DNA from: Leifsonia sp. ALI-44-B
GTDB lineage: Bacteria > Actinomycetota > Actinomycetes > Actinomycetales > Microbacteriaceae
Direction of reading: 5' to 3'
Assembly (NCBI RefSeq): GCF_001984125.1
Contig: NZ_MTQL01000006.1
Span: 1,178,001-1,242,000, forward strand
DNA length: 64,000 nucleotides
The translations under genes and the position numbers were made by a program. This document shows, one piece after another, positions 17,342 through 25,584 of this stretch. The notes under the pieces are model-generated. The model ran no database searches, was not told the DNA's origin, and saw only the letters and a list, made by a program, of their open reading frames with translations. The stretch's first letter is position 1, and each line of letters starts with the position of its first letter.

Positions 17342-18019
17342 CTAGAGGTCCAGTCCGCGCACCGATCCGTCGGGGTTGCTGGCGAGGAGGGGCACGAAGC
17401 CGAGGCGTTCGTAGAAGAGCCCGGCGCCCGCATTGGCCGGGTCGAGCGCGAGGTGCACGGCCGGAACTCCGCGTTCGCGCAGGAGGTCGAACATCTCGTT
17501 CATGAGACGCCGCCCGAGGCCTCGGCCCTGCGCCTCAGGCAGGAGGTCGATGTGCAGATGCGCGGGATAGCGGTCGACATCGGCGAGCAGCATCCGCTGG
17601 GGGTCGTCGGCGGATGTCACGAGCGCAGCGTCGCTCGCCGCCACCGGGTCGGGCCGCACGCCCGGCCACCACACACGGCTGAACCACTCGGCGAAGGCCC
17701 GCGTGTCGGCGGTCGCCAACACGTATCCGACGACGCGGCTGCCGTTGTCGACGACGAGCGCCAGCGACGGATCGTGGCGCGCATAGGGCACGGCGTAGAC
17801 ATCCGCGAGCAGGGTGGGTGAGGCGTAGAGCTGCGAGGCATCCTCACCGGCGGCACCCGTGCGCAGGCAGACGTCGGCGAGATCGGCCTCGTCGGCGGGT
17901 TCGAACGGTCGGATGGTCAGGGGCCCGAGCTCGCCGCCCGCCCCGGGCAGGCCCGCACCGGGCAGGCCCGCACCGGGCAGGCTCGCACCGGGCAGGCCCG
18001 ACGCGCCGTGTGACGTCAC
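17342..18019 (-). CDS. GNAT family N-acetyltransferase
   Basis: 225-residue acetyltransferase of the GNAT fold. The acetyl-CoA binding loop is LPEAQGRGLGRRLMNEMF (about residues 165-182), followed by VHLALDPANAGAGLFYERLGFVPL. A long N-terminal segment of LPGAG/LPGAS repeats (residues about 6-25) precedes the domain start LTIRPFEPADEADL. The start GTG 18019 overlaps the TGA of the alditol oxidase gene (GTGA), indicating coupling. The substrate is unknown; sequence length and motif resemble the O-GlcNAcase-linked GNAT group, which is a weak hint only. Confidence 0.86.
   Translation of the reverse strand: MTSHGASGLPGASLPGAGLPGAGLPGAGGELGPLTIRPFEPADEADLADVCLRTGAAGEDASQLYASPTLLADVYAVPYARHDPSLALVVDNGSRVVGYVLATADTRAFAEWFSRVWWPGVRPDPVAASDAALVTSADDPQRMLLADVDRYPAHLHIDLLPEAQGRGLGRRLMNEMFDLLRERGVPAVHLALDPANAGAGLFYERLGFVPLLASNPDGSVRGLDL
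17943..18002 (-). repeat. four 15-bp tandem repeats at the GNAT N-terminus
   Basis: Four near-perfect copies of CCGGGCAGGCCCGCA encode the pentapeptide repeat GLPGA. One copy has T for C, giving S for G. Such in-frame repeats can change copy number without a frameshift. Confidence 0.9.
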
Positions 18020-19275
18020 GGCAGGACCGTGGCCCGCAGCCGATCGTTGCGGAACACGCCGTGCGGGTCGAACCGGTCGACGAGACCGCGGAAGTCGCCC
18101 AGCCGCGGGTAGAGTTCGGCGTAGCAATCCGGCTCGATGGTCGACACCTTGCCCCAGTGCGGGCGGGCCTCGAACGGTTCGAGCGCGGCCTCGAGCGTGG
18201 GCAGGAACGCCAGCACCTCCGGCGTGCGCGGGTGCCACGTGAAGTGCAACGCCACGACGTCCTCCCCCGAGGCCGGGCTCAGCCACAGGTCGTCGGCCGC
18301 GACCGTGCGCACCTCGGCGACCTGCAGGAGCGGCGCGATGCGACCCGCGAGCGAGCGGATGGCGCGCAACGCGTCGACCGCGTGACGTCTCGGCACCAGG
18401 TATTCGGATTGAATCTCGGCGCCCGAGGACGGTGTGTGGTCGAGCCGGAAATGGGGCAGGCGATCGAGCCACGCACCCGGCACGCCGAGCTGCGTCGTGC
18501 AGGCGAACGCGGGGTTGCCGGGCACGGGGTGGCGGGGGCCCGGGGCGGGCACGGCGCCGAAGACGGTGGCGGGCGCATCCGCATCACGGTCAGGGCGGCG
18601 CTTGTGCCACACCTGGTCGATCACATCGGGGTTCTTCCACGTGGTGAACAGGCTGACGCTCGTGGCACCCGAGGTGATGGCGTCGAAGTTGTCGAGGGCC
18701 GCCTCGACGGGCAGCCCCTCGTAGACGCGCTGCTCCACCTGGTAGGTGGGCTCGAGGTCGAGCGTGACCCGCGTGACGATGCCGAGGGCGCCGAGCGACA
18801 CCACGGCACCGGCGAAGTCGTCGTCGCCGCGCACGAGCCGGCGCAGATCGCCGTCGGCCGTCATGAGCTCGAGGCCCGAGACCGTGGCGGCCAGGCTCTG
18901 CGCGCCATCGCCCGAACCGTGGGTGCCCGTGGCGATCGCGCCACCCACCGAGATGTGCGGCAGCGACGCCATGGCGGACAGCGCGAAACCCTCGGCCTCG
19001 AGACGGTGGGCGAGCTCGCCGTAACGCACCCCGGCGGGAACGTGCACGCGCGAGCCATCCACGTCGATGAGGATCTCGCCCGGGAGCGCCGCCGTCGAGA
19101 TGAGCGTGCCCTCGGTGTCGCACAGGGCGTTGAACGAGTGACGCGACCCGATCGCGCGCGCATGGTCGGCCGCCGTCACCTCAGCGCGCAGCTCTGCGAT
19201 GGTCGTCGGAGCGGCCAGGCGCCCGGCCGTGTAACGGTGGTTGCCCGCCCAGTTGAGGCCCGCGTCGATGGTCAT
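18016..19275 (-). CDS. alditol/xylitol oxidase (FAD-linked)
   Basis: 419-residue flavoprotein that oxidises the C1 hydroxyl of alditols such as xylitol or sorbitol to the aldose, giving H2O2. It closely resembles the Streptomyces AldO family. The FAD-binding domain has IGSRHSFN, whose His46 corresponds to the covalent flavin attachment site, and ASLPHISVGGAIATGTHGSG. The C-terminal D-arabinono-lactone oxidase-type domain holds SSGAEIQSEYLVPR and ARPHWGKVSTI. The length matches AldO (418). It overlaps PAP2 upstream (ATGA) and GNAT downstream (GTGA). Xylitol as substrate would suit the pentose genes elsewhere in the window. Confidence 0.9.
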   Translation of the reverse strand: MTIDAGLNWAGNHRYTAGRLAAPTTIAELRAEVTAADHARAIGSRHSFNALCDTEGTLISTAALPGEILIDVDGSRVHVPAGVRYGELAHRLEAEGFALSAMASLPHISVGGAIATGTHGSGDGAQSLAATVSGLELMTADGDLRRLVRGDDDFAGAVVSLGALGIVTRVTLDLEPTYQVEQRVYEGLPVEAALDNFDAITSGATSVSLFTTWKNPDVIDQVWHKRRPDRDADAPATVFGAVPAPGPRHPVPGNPAFACTTQLGVPGAWLDRLPHFRLDHTPSSGAEIQSEYLVPRRHAVDALRAIRSLAGRIAPLLQVAEVRTVAADDLWLSPASGEDVVALHFTWHPRTPEVLAFLPTLEAALEPFEARPHWGKVSTIEPDCYAELYPRLGDFRGLVDRFDPHGVFRNDRLRATVLP

Positions 19276-20018
19276 CGGGCCGTCGAACCGGTGGCGGGGC
19301 CGAATGCGGGGGCGTCGGCATCCGATCGACCGCCGGAGGCTGACCGGGGTATGGGTTCACCGCGCAGGCGGGTGGCGAAGGGCGCCCAGACGATGAGGGC
19401 CACGCCGACACCGATGAGCAGGCCGCCGAGGGTGTCGCTCAGCCAGTGCGCGCCGAGATAGGTGCGGGACAGCAGCATGAGGACGGTGTAGAAGAGCCCA
19501 GCGATCCACACCCAGACCTTCGGGAAGATGATTCCCAGTGCCACGGCGAGGGTGGCCGCATTGGCCGTATGCCCCGACGGGAATGAACCATAATCCGAGG
19601 TGACCAACATGTCCTCGGGGCGCGGGCGGCCCACGATGTTCTTGATCAGCTGCACGACGCCGGCGCTCAGAACCGTCGAGATCGTGAAGAAGATGGCGGC
19701 CCACGGGCGGCGGATGATCAGGAGCACGGCGATGATCACGAGAGGCACCACGTAGATGCCGACGATACCACCGCCCAGGAAGTCCATGCCGTGCGCCATG
19801 AAGTCGAGCACGGGCCCGCGATTCTCGATCATCTCGTCGAGGAACTCGCTGTCGAACTCGAACGGCAGATCGCCGTTGCGTGACAGGACCAGCGGCACGA
19901 TGAGCCCCGCGATGAGGAGCGCCAGCGCTCCGCTGATGATCGGCCACCGCCTCGAGAGGTGACGCTCGGTCGGCGTGGCGTTCGATTCGCCGATTCTGGC
20001 GGCAATGTCTCGGGGCAT
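19272..20018 (-). CDS. PAP2 family membrane phosphatase
   Basis: 248-residue integral membrane phosphatase. The three catalytic motifs are present: KNIVGRPRPED, SFPSGHTANAATL and SRTYLGAHWLSDTLGG. There are six hydrophobic helices. Members dephosphorylate lipid phosphates such as undecaprenyl or phosphatidylglycerol phosphate. ATG 20018 (MPRDIAARIG) is chosen; the frame is open further upstream but lies across a terminator hairpin. Its stop overlaps the alditol oxidase start by 4 bases, an odd partnership in function. Confidence 0.88.
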   Translation of the reverse strand: MPRDIAARIGESNATPTERHLSRRWPIISGALALLIAGLIVPLVLSRNGDLPFEFDSEFLDEMIENRGPVLDFMAHGMDFLGGGIVGIYVVPLVIIAVLLIIRRPWAAIFFTISTVLSAGVVQLIKNIVGRPRPEDMLVTSDYGSFPSGHTANAATLAVALGIIFPKVWVWIAGLFYTVLMLLSRTYLGAHWLSDTLGGLLIGVGVALIVWAPFATRLRGEPIPRSASGGRSDADAPAFGPATGSTAR

Positions 20019-20088
20019 AGGGACTATCCTGCCCGCGCCCGGCCGCGATAGCCAACGCGCCGACCGGTAAACGATCGGGGTTGACGAA

Positions 20089-20118
20089 CGCCCCGACACC
20101 AGGATCAGTGTCGGGGCG
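20089..20118 (-). terminator. hairpin after the efflux gene
   Basis: Perfect 11-bp stem CGCCCCGACAC (20089-20099) and GTGTCGGGGCG (20108-20118) with an 8-base loop, 35 bases past the efflux gene stop. The T-run is weak. Confidence 0.7.
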
Positions 20119-20153
20119 AACATGCCGCTGCCGGGTGAACCGGCCGAAACGGG

Positions 20154-21383
20154 CTAGTTGGCGAGAGCGGGAACCGTGCGCGGTCGCACGATGAACCACA
20201 GCGACAGCACCGAGATGACCGCCGTGCCCGCCATGACGATGCCCATGGGCGCCGCCGTGCCGATGCCCATGACGCCCACGAGCGGCGAGATGATGCCGGC
20301 CAGGCCGAAGTTCAGCGCACCGAGCAGCGAAGCCGCCGTGCCCGCCTCGTGGCCGTGGTTGACGAGCGCCAGAACCTGCACGGCCGGGAAACCGAAACCA
20401 CACGCCATGATGAAGAAGAAGAGCGGAATCAGGATGCCGAGGAGCCCCGCATCCGTGCCCGCGAGCGCCACGATCGTGAGGGCGGCCACGAGTTGCACGG
20501 CCGTCGTCACCGACAGGATCCACTGGGCGCCGTAGTGCCGCATGAGCCGCGACGAGACCTGCACGCCGATGACGATGCCGATCGAGTTGACCGCGAACAG
20601 GAAACCATATTGCTGAGCATTCAGCCCGTAGACCTGCTGGAACAGGAAGGACGACGAGGACAGATAGGCGAAGAGGCCCGAGAAGCTCATGCCACCGATG
20701 AGCGCCACGCCGACGAACACGCGGTCGCTGAAAACGGACTTGTAGCGCTGACCCACGGTCGAGTGACCGGCTCCCACGCGGCGCTCCTGCGGCAGCGTCT
20801 CGACGATGAAGAACGACACGGCGACGAGCACGAGGATGCCGTAGGCCGCGAGCACCACGAAGATGCCGCGCCAGTCGACCACCCGCAAGAGTTGCGAGCC
20901 GATGACAGGCGCGAGGATCGGCGCGAGGCCGTTGACGAGGGCCAGGCGCGACAGCATGCGCACGAGCGGTTTGCCACCGAAGAGATCGCGCACCATGGCC
21001 ATCGCCACGACACCACCGGCCGCGGCGCCCATGCCCTGCAGCACGCGGAAGACGCTGAGCCACACGATGTCGGGCGCAAAGGCCGCACCGACACTCGCGG
21101 CGATGTGCACCGACGTGGCGATGATGAGCGGCAGTCGCCGGCCCACCTTGTCGCTCCAGGGGCCCATGAACAGCTGGCCCACCGCGAAACCGACCGTCGT
21201 GCCCGTGAGCGTCAGCTGGATGAGCGCGGCCTGCACGTCGAGTTCTCGCTCGAGCACCGGGAAAGCCGGCAGATACAGGTCGATGGTGAACGGGCCGAGC
21301 GCGGTGAGCGCACCCAGAATGAGAACGTAGACGAGTCGTTGGCGGCGCGTGAGCGCGTCACCGGGGTGCAGAACGGTGGTCAC
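20154..21383 (-). CDS. Bcr/CflA-like multidrug efflux MFS transporter
   Basis: 409-residue 12-helix transporter of the major facilitator superfamily, drug/proton antiporter type 1. Motif A is WSDKVGRRLPLI after helix 2, and the Bcr/CflA hallmark LTALGPFTIDLYLPAFP is in helix 1, with RVLQGMGAAAGGVVAMAMVRD in helix 4. Such pumps export bicyclomycin, chloramphenicol or sulphonamides; the actual substrate is unknown. Start GTG 21383 follows GAGGAAAA; the longer open frame has an Arg-rich non-conserved lead. It appears monocistronic. Confidence 0.92.
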   Translation of the reverse strand: MTTVLHPGDALTRRQRLVYVLILGALTALGPFTIDLYLPAFPVLERELDVQAALIQLTLTGTTVGFAVGQLFMGPWSDKVGRRLPLIIATSVHIAASVGAAFAPDIVWLSVFRVLQGMGAAAGGVVAMAMVRDLFGGKPLVRMLSRLALVNGLAPILAPVIGSQLLRVVDWRGIFVVLAAYGILVLVAVSFFIVETLPQERRVGAGHSTVGQRYKSVFSDRVFVGVALIGGMSFSGLFAYLSSSSFLFQQVYGLNAQQYGFLFAVNSIGIVIGVQVSSRLMRHYGAQWILSVTTAVQLVAALTIVALAGTDAGLLGILIPLFFFIMACGFGFPAVQVLALVNHGHEAGTAASLLGALNFGLAGIISPLVGVMGIGTAAPMGIVMAGTAVISVLSLWFIVRPRTVPALAN

Positions 21384-21507
21384 AGAGCAGTTTTCCTCGC
21401 GGGGTCGAATCGATTCGAGACAATCGACAACTCTAACAGCGCGGGCGCGGGTCGATATTCCGATCGCGGCCGAAAAAGATGACGAATGGATGAACGGGGG
21501 CACAGGT

Positions 21508-21540
21508 GAGGCCCCGCGAGCGTGAACTCGACGGGGCCTC
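21508..21540 (-). terminator. hairpin after surface-protein gene
   Basis: 9-bp perfect stem GAGGCCCCG (21508-21516) and CGGGGCCTC (21532-21540), 15-base loop, about 60 bases past the stop at 21601. No clear T-run. Confidence 0.5.
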
Positions 21541-21600
21541 GGGGGTGCGCATGCCCGACGCACGCGCACCCGGTTGGGGAATCCCTGTTACTTCTGCGGG

Positions 21601-23724
21601 TCAGCTGCCGTCACGTGCGGCTCCCTTCCGCCCGCGCAGGCCGGGGATGCGACGCCGGAGCGCCGCGCCCAGTCCGAGGGCCAGCAGGAGGATCGATGCG
21701 GCCAGGGCGCTTGAGGCATCCTGAGCGCCCGTGTTCGAAAGCGAATCGGTGCCGATCGAGCCACCGGAACCTCCCGTGCCCGTGCCGCCACTCGACGAAC
21801 CCGCGGATGCAGGGGCATCGGCGGTAGTGCGGCTGCCGTCAGTTGTGTCGGGCTTGCCATCGCCATCCGAATCCTTGTCGAGATAGTCCGGGATGCCGTC
21901 GTCATCCGTGTCGGTCGGCGACCCGGGAATGGGGCCGGCCTCTTCACTATCGGGCACGCCGTCGTCATCGGAATCCTTGTCCTGATAATCAGGCTTGCCA
22001 TCCTTGTCCGTATCGACAGGTTTCGTCGGGTCTGAACCAGCCTCGACCGAATCGGGGATGCCATCATCATCCGCATCCGTATCGACAAGGTCGGGTTTGC
22101 CATCCTTATCGGTATCGACCGGTTTTGTCGGGTCGGAACCAACCTCGACCGAATCGGGGATGCCATCGTCGTCGGAGTCGGTGTCTTTCGTGTTGGGCAC
22201 ACCGTCGCCGTCGGTGTCGGCCGGGTTCGTGGGGTCCGGGCCGATCTCGACCGCATCGGGCACGCCATCGCCGTCGCCGTCGCCATTAGAGACAGTGGGC
22301 GTCGGGTCGGTCGCGTCGGGGATGCCGTCACCGTCGGAATCGTTGTCCTGATAATCCGGCTTGCCATCCTTATCGGTGTCGACAGGCTTCGTCGGGTCAC
22401 TTCCGGCCTCACTCTTGTCAGGCAGGCCGTCGCCATCCGAGTCTTCGTCTACCGCATCGGGCTTGCCGTCGCTATCGGTGTCGACGGGCTTCGTCGGGTC
22501 GGCACCGGCCTCGACCTGATCGGGGATGCCGTCTTTGTCTGCGTCGCCATTCGCATCGGTCGGCGAGGGGTCGACCCCGTCGGGGATGCCATCGCCATCG
22601 GAGTCTGGGTCGCGGTAGTCGGGCAGCCCGTCGCTGTCCGTGTCGACGGGCTTGGTCGGATCGGACCCCGCCTCATTTTCATCGGGGAGACCGTCGCCAT
22701 CGGAATCGGTGTCGAGGTGATCGGGCTTGCCGTCGCCATCGGTATCGACGGGCTTCGTCGGGTCGGGACCCGCTTCGACGGAATCGGGGATGCCGTCATC
22801 GTCGGAATCGGTGTCCCGGAGATCCGGAACCCCATCCGAATCCGAGTCCACCGGCTTCGTGGTCGGATCTGCGTCACCTGCCTCGACACTGTCTGGAATG
22901 CCGTCGCCATCCGAGTCGTCGTCCACGTTATCGGTCTCGCCGTCACCGTCGGTGTCGGCTGGGTTACCGTCAGGATCCGCCTCATCGGCGTCGGTGACAT
23001 CGTCGTCATCCTTGTCGGTGGTGGGCTCGAACACTTCCGCGCTCCATTGCTGCGCTCTGGTGTCGAAGGTGCTGCCGCATCGGTTCAGGACCGTTGCGTG
23101 GTATGGAACACCGTCGGAGGTGATGATCTTGGTGATCGTGGCAGACATGCAAGCCTCGTCCTTGGCCGCCCAATAGACGTTCGTCCACCGTTTCGAGGCG
23201 TTGCTGTACTCCCACTGCTGCGCTGCCACGTTGAACGGCGAGGCGCAGTCGGACACGACGACGTCGGCGTAGCGCGTGGTGACGCCACCGATCGTCTCAC
23301 TGACGGCGAGGTCTTCGGTACCCGTCAGACATTGTGGCTTGCCGAGAGTCTGCGAGTAGTAGTCGTTCGTCACCCTCTTCGAGACCGGATCGTAGCGCCA
23401 CAATTGAGACCGCTCATCGAAAGTGCCTGTGGGACCGCACGCTGCGATCACTACACTGACGGACGGAACCCCCATCGAGACAACGGGCTTGTCACGAGTA
23501 GCGGTCAGACACTCATTCGCAGTTCCGCCCTGTGCAAGCCAGTATGCACTCTGGATGTAGGCAGGAGGTTGTGGTGCCGCTTGCGCGAGCGTGGGAAACG
23601 CAGTCACCGCCGATGCGAGCATCAGGATCAATGCTCCGCCGAGCGCCAATTCTCTCGGCACATGGAGCACCGAGGTCCTGGGTGGCGGGCAACCCCCTGG
23701 ATGCGTTCTTTTCGTCGACTTCAT
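21601..23724 (-). CDS. cell-wall-anchored protein: QxW repeats, Asp-rich calcium-binding stalk, LSNTG
   Basis: 708-residue exported protein. ATG 23724 (MKSTKRTHPGG) follows GAAGGGG. The signal peptide is ELALGGALILMLASAVTAFP with cleavage after AQAA. Residues about 50-225 are three repeats of about 55 residues, each with a Cys pair and a QxW motif (RSQLW, AAQQW, RAQQW), the signature of ricin-type beta-trefoil carbohydrate binding. Residues about 235-620 are thrombospondin type 3-like DxDxDG(I/L/K)PD repeats spaced by SVEAGSDPTKPVDT, which bind calcium and form rods. The end is LSNTG, a hydrophobic helix and an Arg-rich tail: a sortase sorting signal. A glycan-binding adhesin is likely. Base composition is less GC-rich than neighbours. 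Confidence 0.88.
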   Translation of the reverse strand: MKSTKRTHPGGCPPPRTSVLHVPRELALGGALILMLASAVTAFPTLAQAAPQPPAYIQSAYWLAQGGTANECLTATRDKPVVSMGVPSVSVVIAACGPTGTFDERSQLWRYDPVSKRVTNDYYSQTLGKPQCLTGTEDLAVSETIGGVTTRYADVVVSDCASPFNVAAQQWEYSNASKRWTNVYWAAKDEACMSATITKIITSDGVPYHATVLNRCGSTFDTRAQQWSAEVFEPTTDKDDDDVTDADEADPDGNPADTDGDGETDNVDDDSDGDGIPDSVEAGDADPTTKPVDSDSDGVPDLRDTDSDDDGIPDSVEAGPDPTKPVDTDGDGKPDHLDTDSDGDGLPDENEAGSDPTKPVDTDSDGLPDYRDPDSDGDGIPDGVDPSPTDANGDADKDGIPDQVEAGADPTKPVDTDSDGKPDAVDEDSDGDGLPDKSEAGSDPTKPVDTDKDGKPDYQDNDSDGDGIPDATDPTPTVSNGDGDGDGVPDAVEIGPDPTNPADTDGDGVPNTKDTDSDDDGIPDSVEVGSDPTKPVDTDKDGKPDLVDTDADDDGIPDSVEAGSDPTKPVDTDKDGKPDYQDKDSDDDGVPDSEEAGPIPGSPTDTDDDGIPDYLDKDSDGDGKPDTTDGSRTTADAPASAGSSSGGTGTGGSGGSIGTDSLSNTGAQDASSALAASILLLALGLGAALRRRIPGLRGRKGAARDGS
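21850..23000 (-). repeat. aspartate-rich calcium-binding coding repeats
   Basis: Roughly 19-20 units of a DSDGDGIPD-type motif separated by spacers such as SVEAGSDPTKPVDT. DNA identity between units is high in places, for example TCCTTATCGGTATCGAC blocks recurring near 22090 and 22360. Long open frames on the opposite strand here are by-products of the repeat. Confidence 0.85.
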
Positions 23725-23975
23725 GTGCGCAACCCCTTCGATGAGCATGACTCGCTGACTCTCAGGCCATTGAGTGAATGTTGTATGCTGATATTCAGAC
23801 ATCCGCATACTCGCACGATTCACAGAAGAAACACAAGAGGAGCGAACCCATGCCGCGGAAGGGTTGCCAATAGGAACAGCAAGTACGCCCGCGGGCCCGG
23901 GCTTTGATGACAGTCCGTCTGAGACCCCACGAAGCGCCCGGGCTAACCTGGCATCGCGACGTTTCGAATCCGCTA

Positions 23976-25478
23976 CTACGGCGAAAGCGGACGCAAGCGA
24001 GCGCGGACAACGCGTCGAATGCGATCTTTCTCCGAGAGACCGATCAGGTTCATCTGCTCGAGAAGGGATCCCGACTGGACGGTGAGAAGGCGATCCGCGC
24101 AGCTCGCGATGTCGGAGGGGCGAGCGGAAACGACCATAGCGGCGCCGCCACCAGCCACGAAAGACAGCACCGCGGCGATTCGCGCAGCGCGGTCGTTGAG
24201 GAAGGGCTCGTCGAGGATGACGACGGCCGGGCCGGACGCAGACCAGGAGCGGAGGACATCCGTGAACGCCGATGGGTCGTCGCCACCCCGCAGGGCGGCC
24301 ACGAGCGACGGACGGGATGTTCGATAGGCCCGGCGCGGGTCGATGACGCCCGAGGAGGCTAACCGTTTCAGAGTGGCGCCGGACACGCTGGTCGGGATGC
24401 CGCCTAGAAGGCCCACATCGTAGGAGAGGGGCCACTCGCTGCCATACGAGATGCCCGCAGAGATCGCCTCCGCAGCGGTCAGCGATCCGACCTCCACATC
24501 GTGTGCGTCGGAGCCCTGTGCGCCTGACAGGTGTGCACCTGAGAGGTGTGCGCCCACGCGGCGTTCGTCCGACGGGGATGCATTCACGCCGTCGAGGCGC
24601 GGTCCGCCAACCCGGCGCGCACGCACGCTCCCCTGCGTGGCCGGGCCCATCGAGGCACCGAACAGGCTGAGCGCGAGCTCGCGCGCCCCCTGGCCCGTCA
24701 GGGCGGTGATCTCCCCGGCGCGGAGATCGAACGACACCCCGTCGGCGACGGGAGCGGACACGCCGGGAAGGGCGGGGACCGTCCACCCCGACACGGTGAG
24801 GACGGGTGACGACCCCGTCGCCGACCCGGGAACGACCGGGCGGTGGTCGAGCTGTTCGGCTCGCTCCCCGGTCGCGCCGACATCCCCACCCGCTTGGGCC
24901 GAGAGAAGCTCGACGACCTCCTCGGATGCGCGCGACCCCGGCTCGCACGTTCCGGCAACGCGCGCCACGCCCGAGTCGAGGCTCACGACCGTGATCGTCT
25001 GCGCGTGGCCCAGGAAAGCCCCCACGGCGGCGCCGGCCGCGACGACCCGCACGCCCCTCGACAACAGGTGGCGGCAGGCGCGCACGACCGATTCGGATGC
25101 GACTTCGAGCCGGTCTGCGTTGATGGCGCAGGCGCGCGCTCCCTGAGCGGCGACGCGCGCGAGAGCGAAAAGCAGGTGATCTTCGTGGCGCAGGGTCAGC
25201 GGCCCGTCGGGGCTCAGATCAAGACCAAAGCTCGAGAAGACCCCGGCGGCCTCGCGCCGCATTCGGCCACGATCGACCAGGCCGAAACGGCGGGGTTCGT
25301 GACCCAGGAAGAGGTTCTCGGCGGCATCCTGATAGGGGCTGAGCGCCAGATCGCCGTCGATGACCGCATCGACCGGCACCTGGAGGCGGGCGAGCAGATC
25401 GGCGACGTCGTCGACATCGATGTCGGTCGCGATGACGTGCAGACCGGGACCATCGAAAGCACCACTGGCTTCAGACAT
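23976..25478 (-). CDS. degenerate sugar ABC ATPase-like protein, probably inactive
   Basis: 500-residue protein with the layout of an RbsA/MmsA-type double ATPase but without working nucleotide sites. The N-terminal half starts late: residues 44-68 (DLALSPYQDAAENLFLGHEP) align with [14 protein letters not shown] of MmsA, but Walker A and the Q-loop Gln are absent and no LSGGQ is seen. The second half has SFDLRAGEITALTGQGAREL where MmsA has [17 protein letters not shown], and keeps a Walker B-like VVILDEPF (419-426) and VVSARPSDIASCADRLL. It lies 106 bases past mmsB, beyond a hairpin. A regulatory pseudo-ATPase or a decaying paralogue are both possible; the long intact frame favours selection. 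Confidence 0.72.
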   Translation of the reverse strand: MSEASGAFDGPGLHVIATDIDVDDVADLLARLQVPVDAVIDGDLALSPYQDAAENLFLGHEPRRFGLVDRGRMRREAAGVFSSFGLDLSPDGPLTLRHEDHLLFALARVAAQGARACAINADRLEVASESVVRACRHLLSRGVRVVAAGAAVGAFLGHAQTITVVSLDSGVARVAGTCEPGSRASEEVVELLSAQAGGDVGATGERAEQLDHRPVVPGSATGSSPVLTVSGWTVPALPGVSAPVADGVSFDLRAGEITALTGQGARELALSLFGASMGPATQGSVRARRVGGPRLDGVNASPSDERRVGAHLSGAHLSGAQGSDAHDVEVGSLTAAEAISAGISYGSEWPLSYDVGLLGGIPTSVSGATLKRLASSGVIDPRRAYRTSRPSLVAALRGGDDPSAFTDVLRSWSASGPAVVILDEPFLNDRAARIAAVLSFVAGGGAAMVVSARPSDIASCADRLLTVQSGSLLEQMNLIGLSEKDRIRRVVRARLRPLSP

Positions 25479-25499
25479 CCCGCACGCCCTTCGTTAAAG

Positions 25500-25547
25500 C
25501 CATCGGCGGAGGTCTCCGCCCTAGAAAAGAGAGGCCTCCGCCGATGG
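25500..25547 (-). terminator. hairpin between mmsB and the degenerate ATPase gene
   Basis: 13-bp perfect stem CCATCGGCGGAGG (25500-25512) and CCTCCGCCGATGG (25535-25547) around 22 bases. Only a short T-run follows on the minus strand, so partial read-through into the 23976-25478 gene is likely. Confidence 0.65.
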
Positions 25548-25584
25548 GTGTTACCAGATTACCGTGGCCCGCAGGCCGTCGGGC

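Noticed and set aside
21850-23000. Regular repeats that might suggest a CRISPR array
   Set aside because: The repeats are in-frame aspartate-rich codons with short, related spacers inside a signal-peptide protein, unlike a CRISPR array.
23835-23975. Short plus-strand frame after GAGGAGCGAACCC at about 23850
   Set aside because: The frame stops after 7 codons and nothing conserved follows; it most likely lies in the upstream region of the minus-strand surface-protein gene.
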